In this document: in pieces, positions 52,270 to 61,580 of the stretch
How the letters are laid out: the number at the start of each line of letters is the position of its first letter
Position numbering within the stretch: position 1 is the first letter of the stretch
Assembly: GCA_015066785.1 (NCBI GenBank)
Contig: SVNT01000003.1
Location: 150,871-214,870 of the forward strand
Source: Ruminococcus sp.
Lineage (GTDB): Bacteria; Bacillota; Clostridia; Oscillospirales; Ruminococcaceae
Direction: 5' to 3'
Length of the DNA: 64,000 bases
Position numbers and translations under genes: made by a program
Notes under the pieces: generated by a model
The model's input: the letters and a program-made list of their open reading frames with translations, nothing else
The model's database searches: none
Told to the model about the DNA's origin: nothing

Positions 52270-52707
52270 ATGACACTTAAAAGCCATAATGTATTTCTCC
52301 TGAAAGAGCTCTACAAGGCGTCTTCGATGGGTACGGCGTCGATAAATCGGATTATCCCGCATGTGTCGGACAGAAATCTCCGCCTTGCGTTGAAATCACA
52401 GAGGGACTGCTACAACGATAACTGCCGTATCTTCAAGCAGAAGCTTGCCGAGGAGGACTCCGAGCCACGCAAGGTAAACGCCATGACGAGAATGATGTCC
52501 GATATAGGAATATTCTATAACACGGCGGTTGACAGTTCTTCGGGGAAAATTGCCGAGCTTATGATGAACGGCACTAATATGGGAATTATTGCGGTTCAGC
52601 GTGCGCTCAACGAAACAAAGGGCGCGGATAAGGAGATAAGGGCGGAGGCAGAAAGACTCCTGCGGAACGAACAGGTTTATCTGAACAGACTGAAAAAATT
52701 TCTTTAG
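52270..52707 (+). CDS. Helical bundle protein, possibly spore-related
   Basis: A 145-residue, strongly helical protein with a layout like a four-helix (ferritin-like, DUF2383- or coat-type) bundle; no metal motif is clear. GCGAGGG precedes the start. It is followed after 10 bases by a tiny gene with a spore-surface-like C-terminus, so the pair may belong together. The family is not certain. Confidence 0.7.
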   Translation: MTLKSHNVFLLKELYKASSMGTASINRIIPHVSDRNLRLALKSQRDCYNDNCRIFKQKLAEEDSEPRKVNAMTRMMSDIGIFYNTAVDSSSGKIAELMMNGTNMGIIAVQRALNETKGADKEIRAEAERLLRNEQVYLNRLKKFL

Positions 52708-52717
52708 GAGGAAGAAT

Positions 52718-52888
52718 ATGAGTAAAAAAGGCAAGGAAAACAACTATCCGACAGAAAAGAAAATCCTTTCGGCATACGAAACCTATGTTGTTACAAACAA
52801 CGAGACCAATCCCGATGGAAGTGTGAATATCGCAAGCGAAGAGGATGTGCGTCTTGCAAAAAAGTGGGTTGACGACAACAAGAAATAG
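52718..52888 (+). CDS. Small protein resembling DUF3787 spore-surface peptides
   Basis: A 56-residue protein found by direct reading. ATG at 52718 follows AGGAGGAAG; the stop is at 52886-52888. The C-terminal text VRLAKKWVDDNKK resembles the closing pattern of small DUF3787-type spore-surface proteins (AKxWVDxNxK), which is the only clue to function. It is soluble, highly charged and has no signal. Similarity by eye only. Confidence 0.7.
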   Translation: MSKKGKENNYPTEKKILSAYETYVVTNNETNPDGSVNIASEEDVRLAKKWVDDNKK

Positions 52889-52891
52889 AAG

Positions 52892-52924
52892 AACGGTATC
52901 GGAGTTTTTCTCCGATACCGTTTT
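52892..52924. terminator. Bidirectional terminator
   Basis: Perfect stem AACGGTATCGGAG with a 5-T loop and a T-rich tail, between the 52718 gene and the convergent symporter gene. Confidence 0.88.
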
Positions 52925-52928
52925 GCTT

Positions 52929-54332
52929 TTACTTCAGTTTTTGCTCGTAGGCTTTTGTTTCGCTCGCAACCACTCCCGAAAGGGCGAGGAGTGCAATGAC
53001 ATTCGGCAGAGCCATAAGACCATTGAAGATATCGGCGATGTTCCATACAGCCTCAACTGTAAGGTAAGGGCCTATGAACACAGCGACTATATAAAGCCAG
53101 CGGAAAATCTTTGTTGCTGTAACATTTGAATTTGTAAGGTAGGAAAGACATCTTTCGGAGTAGTAGTTCCATCCGAGAATTGTCGTGAATGCAAAGAATG
53201 CAAGGCAGACCATAAGTATGAATGCCGATACTTTTTCGGGGAAGGGAAGACCATACATGAAAGCGCTTGTTGTTATCTCAACGCCCTGAAGATGCGGTGC
53301 GGTTTCAAGACAGCCTGAAATTACGATGGATAATCCCGTCATAGTACAAACGAGTATTGTGTCAATGAATGTTCCTGTCATTGTGACAAGTCCTTGGCGT
53401 GCAGGCTCGTTTGTCTTTGCGGCTGCTGCTGCAATCGGTGCGGAGCCGAGTCCTGCCTCGTTGGAGAATATTCCTCTTGCTATGCCTGACTGCATTGATG
53501 CGAATATCGCACCGAGTGCCCCTCCCGCAACGGCACGGATGCCGAATGCGCTTTCGATTACCTTAACAACAGCTGCGGGGATTTCTGTTATGTGAGTTAC
53601 GATTATTATAAGACAGCAAGAGATATAAACAACTACCATAACGGGAACTACTATTCCCGAAACGGAGGCAATACGCTTTATTCCGCCTATGATGATGAGT
53701 GCTACAAAAACAGTGATTATTATTCCTGCGATTATCGTTGTGAGGGTGTAGTCTGTTCCGAAAATGCTGATTGTATTTGCTTTTTCGGGGTCAAAGAAAT
53801 TGTTTGCCGCAGAGGTTATTCCGTTAATCTGGGTGATAGTGCCTATTCCCATAAGTCCTGCGAGCAATCCGAATATTGCGAAGAGTTTTGCGAGCCACTT
53901 CCATTTCGAGCCCATACCGTTTTCTATGTAATAAAAAGGGCCGCCTATCATCTGACCGTTCTTGTCTTTAACTCTGTACTTTATTGCGAGTAAACCTTCG
54001 GCGTATTTTGTCGCCATTCCGAAAAGTGCCGCAATTTCCATCCAGAACAAAGCACCGGGGCCGCCTGCCGCTATTGCGGTTGCAACGCCTACGATGTTTC
54101 CCGTGCCTATGGTTGCCGAAAGTGCAGTGCAGAGTGCAGAGAATGATGATACTTCTCCCTTTCCGCCGTCTTCTTTAGTTACCATATATTTCAGTGCTGT
54201 TCCGAGTTTTCTGAACTGCACACCGCCGAGTCTTATCGTCAGGATAATTCCGCAAATCAAAATCAGCGATATAAGGGGAATACCCCATACGAAATCGTCG
54301 ATTTTTTCGACTATGATATTGAAAGTTTCCAT
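52929..54332 (-). CDS. Alanine/glycine:cation symporter (AGCS family)
   Basis: A 467-residue polytopic protein of about 11 helices with the AGCS text ATIGTGNIVGVATAIAAGGP and GGPFYYIENGMG, then SNEAGLGSAPIAAAAA. It imports alanine or glycine with Na+ or H+. AAAGGGAG precedes the start. It has its own promoter and is monocistronic. Na+ use would fit with the sodium pumps elsewhere in the window. Confidence 0.94.
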   Translation of the reverse strand: METFNIIVEKIDDFVWGIPLISLILICGIILTIRLGGVQFRKLGTALKYMVTKEDGGKGEVSSFSALCTALSATIGTGNIVGVATAIAAGGPGALFWMEIAALFGMATKYAEGLLAIKYRVKDKNGQMIGGPFYYIENGMGSKWKWLAKLFAIFGLLAGLMGIGTITQINGITSAANNFFDPEKANTISIFGTDYTLTTIIAGIIITVFVALIIIGGIKRIASVSGIVVPVMVVVYISCCLIIIVTHITEIPAAVVKVIESAFGIRAVAGGALGAIFASMQSGIARGIFSNEAGLGSAPIAAAAAKTNEPARQGLVTMTGTFIDTILVCTMTGLSIVISGCLETAPHLQGVEITTSAFMYGLPFPEKVSAFILMVCLAFFAFTTILGWNYYSERCLSYLTNSNVTATKIFRWLYIVAVFIGPYLTVEAVWNIADIFNGLMALPNVIALLALSGVVASETKAYEQKLK

Positions 54333-54362
54333 AAAATCTCCCTTTAAGTAAACATATGAATC

Positions 54363-54391
54363 ATTATATCATTTTTTGGCGTTAAGGTCAA
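54363..54391 (-). promoter_or_regulatory. Promoter of the AGCS symporter
   Basis: Minus strand TTGACC (54391-54386), 17-bp spacer, TATAAT (54368-54363). It abuts the terminator of the upstream cellobiose phosphorylase gene. Confidence 0.75.
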
Positions 54392-54392
54392 G

Positions 54393-54425
54393 AAAAAAGC
54401 CTCGTACAAATCAGTACGAGGCTTT
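54393..54425 (-). terminator. Terminator of cellobiose phosphorylase
   Basis: Minus strand stem AAAGCCTCGTAC with a 6-base loop, then TTTTTTCTTG, just after the stop at 54430. Confidence 0.88.
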
Positions 54426-54429
54426 GGTT

Positions 54430-56823
54430 TTAAAGTGTGACTGTAATTGTGTTTTCTGCGGAGAGCTTATCAGCAGGAATGTAACATCCGTCGAGTTTTT
54501 CGTCGTTGAGGATGAGTTCCTTTACGCCGCTTTCTTTTCCGTCGGGGTTTTTGATTTCGATGTTGAGCTTTTTACCACGGAAGATTTTTTCGATGGTAAG
54601 TCTGTTCCACTTTGAAGGAATGGACGGGTTGATTTTAAGTCCGTCAGCGTCGGGACGCATACCGAGGATACCCTCTACGCAGCCGACCATTACCGTTGAA
54701 GCTGTACCTGTGAGCCAGTGTACATGTGAGCGGCCTTCGAAGAGCGACTCCACACTTTCGGTGAACTGACCGTGAGCGTAAGGCTCAATCACACGGATTT
54801 CAGCCTTGTCGTTCATGGCAGCAGGTGAGGAGCTGCGGAAGTAGTTGTATGCTGAATTTCCTCGTCCGAGGAGACTTTCTGCGAGAATTACCCAACCCTG
54901 AGGCTGTGAGAAGATACCGCCGTTTTCCTTTGTTGAACCGTTGAAGCACTGCATAAGCGCACCGTCAAACTGATGATGCATATATGAAGGAGCCATAACT
55001 CTTGCACCGTATTTTGTGTTGAGTTCACGGTCAACGGTATCCATAGCCTTGACGCCGTTATCGTTTAAGGCAAAGCCTGAAATTACGCTCCAGCACTGAG
55101 GCTCAAGCCAGATGTTTGCCTCAATGTCTTTTTTGGAACCTACAACGATACCGTCCTCACGGATGCCACGGATGAAACGGTCATCCTCCCAACACTTGTC
55201 GAGGGCTTTTCCGAGGTCTGACTGTATTTTATCGAGATAAGAAAGATACTCTGTATCGTTCTTCATTGTTGCGTATTCCTTCATTATTGTCATTGCGTAG
55301 TAAAGCTGGAATGCAACAAATGTTGTTTCTCCCTTCGCACCGAGACGGAGACAGTCGTTCCAGTCTGCGTGAAGTCCTGCGGGGAGGTTGTTGGGGCCTA
55401 AACGCTCCATCGAGAACATGATAGCTCTCTTGAGATGTTCGTATACTGTGCCTTCACCGTTGTTTGCAAAGGGGATAACTTCGTCAATGAACGCCTTGTT
55501 TCCGCTTTCGCCGATGTACTTGTATACAGTCGGGAAGAGCCAGAGTGCGTCATCTGCACGGTATGAGGGATGTCCTGTTTCACGAACATAGCTTTCGTCG
55601 TCGGGAGTATCCTCGTGACCTGCGTTGTGGTGGAACTTTACGAGGGGCAGTCCGCCGCCGTTGTCAACCTGAGCGGAAAGCATGAAACGGATTTTGTCAC
55701 ATGCAAGCTCGGGGTCGAGGTGGATGATACCCTGAATATCCTGAACGGTATCACGGTAACCGTAACCGTTTCTGAGACCGCAGTAGATGAATGATGCCGC
55801 TCTCGACCAGATGAATGTGATGAAGCACTGATAAGCGTTCCATACATTTATCATATTGTTGAATTCATCATCGGGAGTATCTACCTTGAAGTTATTGAGT
55901 TTTTCATGCCAGAACTTCTTGAGCTCTGCGATATCTTCAGCAACCTTGTCTGTTCCGTCGTAGTCCTTCATTACAGCGTCTGCCTCTTCAGCATTGTTGC
56001 CACCAAGGAAGAATGTGAGTGTAATGCTTTCGCCTGCGCCGAGAGTAATGTCACTCTGAAGTGCGCCGCAGGAGTTTGAGTTGTAGTTGAGCTGGTTTGA
56101 GCATTTTCCGCTTTCAACGGCAATCGGGTTTGAGTATGTTCTGTACGAACCGATGAATGTTGAAAGGTCGCCTTCGTAAGCTGTGATGTCAGCACCTGTC
56201 ATTCCGAGGAAACGCTCAAACTTTCCGTCTTCGGATTTTCCGTGTGAAATCGGATAGCTGATGTGCTGTACGATTTTGTTCTTTATAAACTCTGTCTTTG
56301 AGATGAAAAGGCTGTACTGGAGGTTGATCTGGTCCTGCTCGTAGTTGCTTTCGTTTGTGAATTCAACAAAGCCGAATGTCGAGAGGTTTCTTGTGCGGTC
56401 GGAATTGTTGGTTATCTTGCAGTTCCATACCTCGTATTTTTTGCCGAGGGGAACATAGTATGTTGTTTCAGCTGAAATTCCTTCATACTTTGAAGAAATA
56501 ACGGTATATGCAGTACCGTGACGGCATTCGCTCTCATACTTGTCGAGAGGCTTGCCTACGGGCTGCCATGATGCCGACCAGTAGTCATTTGTGTCGTTGT
56601 CACGGATATAGATATATCTTCCCGGGAGATCCATCATTGTGTTGAAACGGAAACGGGTAATTCTTCCGTTTGCGCCCGATTTGATAAAGCTGTAACCAGC
56701 GGCGTTGTTTGAAATGATAGCACCGTATTCGGGGTCACCGAGATAGTTTGCCCAGGGTGCGGGTGTATCGGGTCTGGTGATGACATATTCTTTGTTTTCG
56801 AGGTCAAAGTATCCGTATTTCAT
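54430..56823 (-). CDS. cbp: Cellobiose phosphorylase (GH94)
   Basis: A 797-residue GH94 enzyme without a signal peptide. The N-terminal text YVITRPDTPAPWANYLGDPE and NGRITRFRFN is that of cellobiose phosphorylases, and the general-acid region HADWNDCLRLG (catalytic Asp) is intact. It splits cytosolic cellobiose with phosphate into glucose-1-phosphate and glucose, saving ATP. It stands alone, with no sugar ABC transporter beside it. AAGGAG is 13 bases ahead of ATG, a long spacing. Confidence 0.95.
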   Translation of the reverse strand: MKYGYFDLENKEYVITRPDTPAPWANYLGDPEYGAIISNNAAGYSFIKSGANGRITRFRFNTMMDLPGRYIYIRDNDTNDYWSASWQPVGKPLDKYESECRHGTAYTVISSKYEGISAETTYYVPLGKKYEVWNCKITNNSDRTRNLSTFGFVEFTNESNYEQDQINLQYSLFISKTEFIKNKIVQHISYPISHGKSEDGKFERFLGMTGADITAYEGDLSTFIGSYRTYSNPIAVESGKCSNQLNYNSNSCGALQSDITLGAGESITLTFFLGGNNAEEADAVMKDYDGTDKVAEDIAELKKFWHEKLNNFKVDTPDDEFNNMINVWNAYQCFITFIWSRAASFIYCGLRNGYGYRDTVQDIQGIIHLDPELACDKIRFMLSAQVDNGGGLPLVKFHHNAGHEDTPDDESYVRETGHPSYRADDALWLFPTVYKYIGESGNKAFIDEVIPFANNGEGTVYEHLKRAIMFSMERLGPNNLPAGLHADWNDCLRLGAKGETTFVAFQLYYAMTIMKEYATMKNDTEYLSYLDKIQSDLGKALDKCWEDDRFIRGIREDGIVVGSKKDIEANIWLEPQCWSVISGFALNDNGVKAMDTVDRELNTKYGARVMAPSYMHHQFDGALMQCFNGSTKENGGIFSQPQGWVILAESLLGRGNSAYNYFRSSSPAAMNDKAEIRVIEPYAHGQFTESVESLFEGRSHVHWLTGTASTVMVGCVEGILGMRPDADGLKINPSIPSKWNRLTIEKIFRGKKLNIEIKNPDGKESGVKELILNDEKLDGCYIPADKLSAENTITVTL

Positions 56824-56877
56824 AACTTCAAAAAATCTCCTTATGGATAAATAGTGTTTGTAACAATATCATACCAC

Positions 56878-56915
56878 ATAAAAAAGAGAATTACAATAGG
56901 TAATCCTCTTTTTTG
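56878..56915 (-). terminator. Terminator of the TPR-protein/RNase R unit
   Basis: Minus strand stem AAAAAAGAGxATTAC with a 4-base loop and T-tail. A weak promoter for cellobiose phosphorylase (TTGTAA-17-TATGAT) may overlap the hairpin. Confidence 0.75.
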
Positions 56916-56959
56916 CGTATAAAATATTTTACAAAATGTAACGTTTCATTTTGTTACAT

Positions 56960-57721
56960 TTATGTTACATCGACAACTCCCATATCCCGAAGCAACCCGT
57001 ATGCCTGCTTTGCGGCGTATTCGTCGGTTTTATTTTCCGCTACGGATTTCAGAAGTGCGATTGCCTCGTCGGTACGCCCCATTTTGCGATAATTCCACGC
57101 AAGATGGAGGTCGGTGTATATTTTCGCGGTGGGAGCAATTTTAGGCTTGTTTCTTGCTTCGTTAAGGAGTTTCACGCTTTCGTCGAAATTCCCGTGGATG
57201 TATTCACGTACCGCAAGGGTGTCTAGAATTGCGGGGTGTTTTTCGACCTTGGCCTCCTTGTAAAGCTCCCTTGTGGCGAAGTATATCTCATCTGCGGAAC
57301 GAAGGTCACCCTCCATAAGATAATAGAACATAAGGTCGTTATAGATAAACACCTGATTTGTCGGTGTAAGGTCGGGGAGGTAAATTCTTGTTTTCAGCGT
57401 TTCGATTGCCATCGGGTTGTTTCCGTTCTGATGGTATTTCAGTGCAAGGAACATAAGGGGGTACACTCTGTTGACAGGCTTTTTCTGCTTTTCGATGTGT
57501 GCGTTGCAGTTGTCAATGAACTCCTGCGACCAACCGTATTTCTGATACATTTTGATTATTTTTTTGTTGTTGCCCCATATGCTTGCGATGGAAAATGCAA
57601 AGAATGCAACGAAGAGTGCTGCGAAAAGTATAATCGGCGGGAATTCGACCTTAAGTATAATAGTTGCAACGGCTATAAGAATTCCGACTGCCGCCGATAC
57701 CAGCATGTTTTTTGTGGTCAC
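56960..57721 (-). CDS. Membrane-anchored TPR-like protein
   Basis: A 253-residue protein with two hydrophobic helices (about 7-50) and a helical repeat region of TPR type (about 70-240; DEAIALLKSVAENK, then YAAKQAYGLLRDMG). Start is GTG at 57721, 8 bases after AGGAG; a GTG at 57730 would overlap that site. It lies 5 bp behind rnr, in the same unit. It likely holds protein partners at the membrane. Confidence 0.75.
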   Translation of the reverse strand: MTTKNMLVSAAVGILIAVATIILKVEFPPIILFAALFVAFFAFSIASIWGNNKKIIKMYQKYGWSQEFIDNCNAHIEKQKKPVNRVYPLMFLALKYHQNGNNPMAIETLKTRIYLPDLTPTNQVFIYNDLMFYYLMEGDLRSADEIYFATRELYKEAKVEKHPAILDTLAVREYIHGNFDESVKLLNEARNKPKIAPTAKIYTDLHLAWNYRKMGRTDEAIALLKSVAENKTDEYAAKQAYGLLRDMGVVDVT

Positions 57722-57726
57722 TAAAA

Positions 57727-59826
57727 TCACTCCTTAACTGTAAAATCAACCTTTCCTCCTGAAACATCAGCCTTGACGCAGATTACACGCACCTTGTCGC
57801 CGACACGGTAATGCTTTCCCGTAAGTGCGTCGGTAAGGGAGATAAATCCGTCGTATTCGTACTGACCCTTGGGCATATCGTCTATGCGTACCATACCCTC
57901 TACGGTGTTTTCGAGTTCGACATAGAAGCCGTATTCCGTAACGCTCGAAATTACAGCGTCGTATTCTTCGCCGATGTGGGAGGTCATATATTCCGCCTTG
58001 TAGCAATCCTCACACTCACGCTCGCAGGTCATTGCGGTGATTTCCGCATCCGTCGAATGCTGTGCCGAGAGTGCCGCAAACTGCCCGTAGGTCTTTGTCA
58101 ACATAGCCGACGGTATTCCCTCAATCATATCCGAAAGAATACGGTGTATCGAAAGGTCGGGGTAGCGGCGTATCGGGGAAGTGAAATGTGCATAGTCGGA
58201 AAGCACCAGCCCGAAATGTCCGACAGGCTCGGTGGAATACTTCGCTTTTGCCATTGAACGAAGCACCATATTGTTCACGACGGGGAAGAAGTCGGTGTTG
58301 CGCTGCTTTTCGATAATCTGCGCAAGGTGATAGGGTTTTACTTCGGTAAATCTCGGCACGGGAAGTCCCATCTTGTCGAGGTTTTCCTTGAGCGTCTGTA
58401 TCTTTTCTTCGGCAGGGTCTTCGTGGATACGGTAGACAAACGGAACTTCGTTCAGCTTTCCGAAGTTTGCTGCCGACTGATTTGCCATAAGCATGAATTC
58501 TTCGATTATAAGCTCACTTTTGCCACGGGTTTTGTTGCAGACGTCAACGCAGATGTCTTCGTCGCTGATGACGAGCTTGCTCTCGGGCGTTTCAATCTGC
58601 GGAGCGCCTCTGCCGATTTTGTTCTTCGTGAGGATGTCGGCAAGCTCCTGCATAAGAAAGATAGTTTCGTAGCAACCGTCATACTTTGCCTTTATTTCGT
58701 CATTTTCTGTTTTTGCGAGAATCTGATTTATTTCGGAATACACGCCCTGTACACGAGAACGGATTACCGTCTTTTTGAATTCGTACGAGAGGAGCTTGCC
58801 CTCTGCGGAAATGTCCATAAGGCAGGAGAATGCAAGCCTGTCCTCGTTGGGATTTAACGAGCATATTCCGTTTGAAAGTTCCTTCGGGAGCATCGGGACA
58901 ACCCTGTCAGCGTAATAAACAGAAGTTCCACGCTGGAAAGCTTCATCGTCGAGTGCGGATTTCGGTCTTACATAATACGATACATCGGCAATATGAACGC
59001 CGAGCTTGTAGTTTTCGCCGTCTTTCGAAAGCGAAATTGCGTCGTCTATATCCTTTGTGTCTGCACCGTCGATTGTGAATATCAGCATATCACGCAGGTC
59101 GAGTCTGTGTTCGATTTCGTCTGCTTTTATACCCTTGTTTTCAATACGTTTAGCCTCGTCGCTTACTTCGAGAGGGAACTCGGGAGTTATTCCGTGAAGC
59201 TCAAGTATTGACTTTGCACACGCCGACGCCTTGAGGCTTGAGCCGTAAGAGGACACTACCTTTGCCGTATGCTCGGAGTGGCGTTTTCCACGCTTCGAGA
59301 TTTCAACGAGAACTTTATCTCCCACAACAAGACCGTCTGCCTTTTCAAGAGCTATGAGGTCTTTTACGAGAGAATCAGGCTGAACGAAATATCTTCCGTT
59401 GTCGTAAAATACAGTTCCTGTGAACTGCGCTTCACTTTTACGGATAATCTTGATTACTTCGCCCTCTTCGCCGTCAGCACGGGAGGGGATAGGGCGTGCG
59501 ATTACAATATCACCCGGCATTGCGCCCATAAGGAATTTTCCGGGCACGAAAACTTCTGTGTTGTCCCCGAGCTTTGACAGAAATCCGAATGTTTTATTTA
59601 TGCGGGCAACCTTTGCGGGATAAGCACCGACAGCTTCGGTAAGCACCAGACCACGACTGCGCTCAAGCACGATACCTTCGTCCTGCAATTCCTTCATTGC
59701 CTCACGGTAATGCGAAAGGTCCTTTCCTTTGACATGGCATTTTGCCTCAAGCTGACGGGCAACCATTCCTTTTCTGCCTGCCTTCTGAAGAAAAAGTATT
59801 ATTTTTTTTCTGAAAAGTTCTTTCAT
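57727..59826 (-). CDS. rnr: Ribonuclease R
   Basis: A 699-residue 3'-5' exoribonuclease with an N-terminal helix-turn-helix and cold-shock domains (about 1-220), an RNB catalytic domain (about 225-560; GADTKDIDDAISL supplies the metal Asp residues) and an S1 domain (about 620-695). The ATG at 59826 follows CGGAGG; the extension to 59898 would lie in the terminator hairpin. It degrades structured RNA. secG lies upstream, as in many Firmicutes, but no smpB follows. Confidence 0.96.
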   Translation of the reverse strand: MKELFRKKIILFLQKAGRKGMVARQLEAKCHVKGKDLSHYREAMKELQDEGIVLERSRGLVLTEAVGAYPAKVARINKTFGFLSKLGDNTEVFVPGKFLMGAMPGDIVIARPIPSRADGEEGEVIKIIRKSEAQFTGTVFYDNGRYFVQPDSLVKDLIALEKADGLVVGDKVLVEISKRGKRHSEHTAKVVSSYGSSLKASACAKSILELHGITPEFPLEVSDEAKRIENKGIKADEIEHRLDLRDMLIFTIDGADTKDIDDAISLSKDGENYKLGVHIADVSYYVRPKSALDDEAFQRGTSVYYADRVVPMLPKELSNGICSLNPNEDRLAFSCLMDISAEGKLLSYEFKKTVIRSRVQGVYSEINQILAKTENDEIKAKYDGCYETIFLMQELADILTKNKIGRGAPQIETPESKLVISDEDICVDVCNKTRGKSELIIEEFMLMANQSAANFGKLNEVPFVYRIHEDPAEEKIQTLKENLDKMGLPVPRFTEVKPYHLAQIIEKQRNTDFFPVVNNMVLRSMAKAKYSTEPVGHFGLVLSDYAHFTSPIRRYPDLSIHRILSDMIEGIPSAMLTKTYGQFAALSAQHSTDAEITAMTCERECEDCYKAEYMTSHIGEEYDAVISSVTEYGFYVELENTVEGMVRIDDMPKGQYEYDGFISLTDALTGKHYRVGDKVRVICVKADVSGGKVDFTVKE

Positions 59827-59854
59827 TTCGGTTTCCTCCGTTATGGGTATTGGG

Positions 59855-59901
59855 TTAAAAAATAAACCTTTGTTCAAGACAGTATCAGACTCAAACAAAG
59901 G
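59855..59901 (-). terminator. Terminator between secG and rnr
   Basis: Minus strand stem CCTTTGTT / AACAAAGG with a 19-base loop that can pair further, followed by TTTATTTTTT. Transcription of rnr therefore needs read-through or an unseen promoter. Confidence 0.7.
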
Positions 59902-59925
59902 CTTATGAATAATCTTTATATCGGA

Positions 59926-60192
59926 TTAAAGAACAACATCACCGAGAATAATCGGGAGAAGATTAAGCGCAAGAGTTACAATAAAGAAGATGACAGTCAT
60001 AGCGCCTGTGAATCTTACGAGCTTTGCCTCTCTCGAACGACCGCTGTTCTTTCCGTAGAAGCTTTCATTGCTTCCTCCGCCGATAGCAGAGCTAAGTCCT
60101 GGCTGCTTTGTTTCCTGAAGAAGATTTGCGATGATGATGATTACAGATGCAAGAAGAAGCACTGCACCACCGATGATTTCGTATATTGACAT
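59926..60192 (-). CDS. secG: Protein translocase subunit SecG
   Basis: An 88-residue protein with two transmembrane helices (about 5-24 and 62-82) and the SecG-specific linker QPGLSSAIGGGS. It is the small subunit of the SecYEG translocon. CGGAGG precedes the start, with its own promoter. Confidence 0.95.
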   Translation of the reverse strand: MSIYEIIGGAVLLLASVIIIIANLLQETKQPGLSSAIGGGSNESFYGKNSGRSREAKLVRFTGAMTVIFFIVTLALNLLPIILGDVVL

Positions 60193-60223
60193 ATTACCTG
60201 TACCTCCGAATAATTTTATAACT

Positions 60224-60252
60224 AATATAGTATATCACATTTTTTTCGTCAA
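60224..60252 (-). promoter_or_regulatory. Promoter of secG
   Basis: Minus strand TTGACG (60252-60247), 17-bp spacer, TATATT (60229-60224). Confidence 0.65.
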
Positions 60253-60277
60253 TGCAAGAGGAAAAAACTATTTTTTA

Positions 60278-61171
60278 TTATAAAAGTGCGTTTATTTCCT
60301 CTGCGGTTGCAAGCCACGGGCTGAATGCCGTTGCACTTCCTGCCGCAATTCCGAGCTTGAAAGCGTGGTCAATGTCTCCCGTATTGAAAAATCCTGCGAG
60401 AAATCCCGCAATCATACTGTCGCCTGCACCGACGGAGTTGAGTACTTCGCCTTCGGGAACGGGGGAGTAGAGCGCTCTTCCGTCTTCGGTGATGAGCACC
60501 GCACCGTCTCCTCCGAGGGAAACGAGAACATTCTGTGCGCCTTTGTCACGGAGCTGCTTTGCATACCACGCAACTTCCTCACGGGAGTTTATCTTCACCT
60601 TGAAAATCTGTTCAAGTTCGGGAAGATTGGGTTTTATCAGGAACGGCTTGTACTTGAGCACATTCATGAGGAGCTTATCCTCTGCGTCAACGACAAACTT
60701 TATGTTTCTGCCACTGAAGGTCTTGAGGATGTTTTCGTAGAATTTTGAAGAAAGCGATTTCGGAACGCTTCCTGCAAGAACGAGAACATCGCCGTCACCG
60801 AGGTTGTCGAGCTTTCCGTAGAGCTTGTCGACCTCGTTCTGATTGACCTCAATACCCGAGCCGTTTATTTCGGTTTCCTTTTTGGAGTGGATTTTGACAT
60901 TTATTCTGTTTGCGCCCTCTGAAACACGTATGAAATCCGATGTACAGCCGTAGGAACCGAAAAGTCCTTCTATGGCGTCACCTGTTGTACCTGCAATAAA
61001 ACCGAGAGCCATACTGCTGTATCCGAGGGAATTGAGAACGATTGAAATATTTATTCCTTTTCCGCCTGCGTAGAGGTTTTCACTTGCAGTGCGGTTTACT
61101 TTACCTTGAGTAAAATTCTTTACATTTACAACATAATCGAGAGATGGGTTAGGGGTAAGTGTATATATCAT
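60278..61171 (-). CDS. pfkB: PfkB-family kinase (1-phosphofructokinase-like)
   Basis: A 297-residue PfkB-family sugar kinase, closest in look to 1-phosphofructokinase (LTPNPSLDYVV at the start, GGKGINIS, then VGAGDSMIAGF with the catalytic Asp). It phosphorylates fructose-1-phosphate or a similar sugar phosphate. No fru PTS genes are present. It has a TTGACA-17-TATTAT promoter and AAAGGAG ribosome site. It could also be a tagatose-6-phosphate kinase. Confidence 0.92.
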   Translation of the reverse strand: MIYTLTPNPSLDYVVNVKNFTQGKVNRTASENLYAGGKGINISIVLNSLGYSSMALGFIAGTTGDAIEGLFGSYGCTSDFIRVSEGANRINVKIHSKKETEINGSGIEVNQNEVDKLYGKLDNLGDGDVLVLAGSVPKSLSSKFYENILKTFSGRNIKFVVDAEDKLLMNVLKYKPFLIKPNLPELEQIFKVKINSREEVAWYAKQLRDKGAQNVLVSLGGDGAVLITEDGRALYSPVPEGEVLNSVGAGDSMIAGFLAGFFNTGDIDHAFKLGIAAGSATAFSPWLATAEEINALL

Positions 61172-61196
61172 TCTGAAAACACTCCTTTATATATTA

Positions 61197-61225
61197 ATAA
61201 TAATACATTGCAAGCCCCGTGTCAA
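61197..61225 (-). promoter_or_regulatory. Promoter of the pfkB gene
   Basis: Minus strand TTGACA (61225-61220), 17-bp spacer, TATTAT (61202-61197). Confidence 0.7.
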
Positions 61226-61235
61226 TGAAATGCAG

Positions 61236-61269
61236 TAAAAAAACCGTTCCGAATATACTTCGGAACGGT
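61236..61269 (-). terminator. Terminator of the gene at 61280
   Basis: Minus strand stem ACCGTTCCGAA with a 5-base loop, then TTTTTTT, directly before the pfkB promoter. Confidence 0.88.
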
Positions 61270-61279
61270 GATTTGTCTG

Positions 61280-61507
61280 TTATGCCTTGCCGAGTCTGTT
61301 GCCTATCGGGATGTAGGTGTTTTTATCTTCGTTGCGGATTTCTTTTTCTTTCTTTTCGAGGATTTCTTCAAATGTGGTGTATCTGCGGTTATTGTTTCCT
61401 CTCTGACGCTTTGACTTCATCTGAGGGGTTATATCCATAACTGAAGACAGCCCGAGCTGAGTTTCAACAGCAGGTGAGTAGTTAATTGTGTTATAAGTAA
61501 TTACCAT
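61280..61507 (-). CDS. Small basic hypothetical protein
   Basis: A 75-residue soluble protein with a Lys/Arg-rich centre (KSKRQRGNNNRRYT) and a Glu/Lys helix behind it. The start follows GGGAGGCGAGG. No family is recognised. The composition suggests nucleic-acid binding, but there is no further evidence. Confidence 0.65.
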   Translation of the reverse strand: MVITYNTINYSPAVETQLGLSSVMDITPQMKSKRQRGNNNRRYTTFEEILEKKEKEIRNEDKNTYIPIGNRLGKA

Positions 61508-61580
61508 AACCTCGCCTCCCTTTATATAACGGAGGGTTTAACTTCTTCTGTTATATATATCGGCGAAAAATGGTAAAACT

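Noticed and set aside
59827..59898. Extended N-terminus of RNase R
   Set aside because: It would translate the terminator hairpin of secG; ATG at 59826 has CGGAGG.
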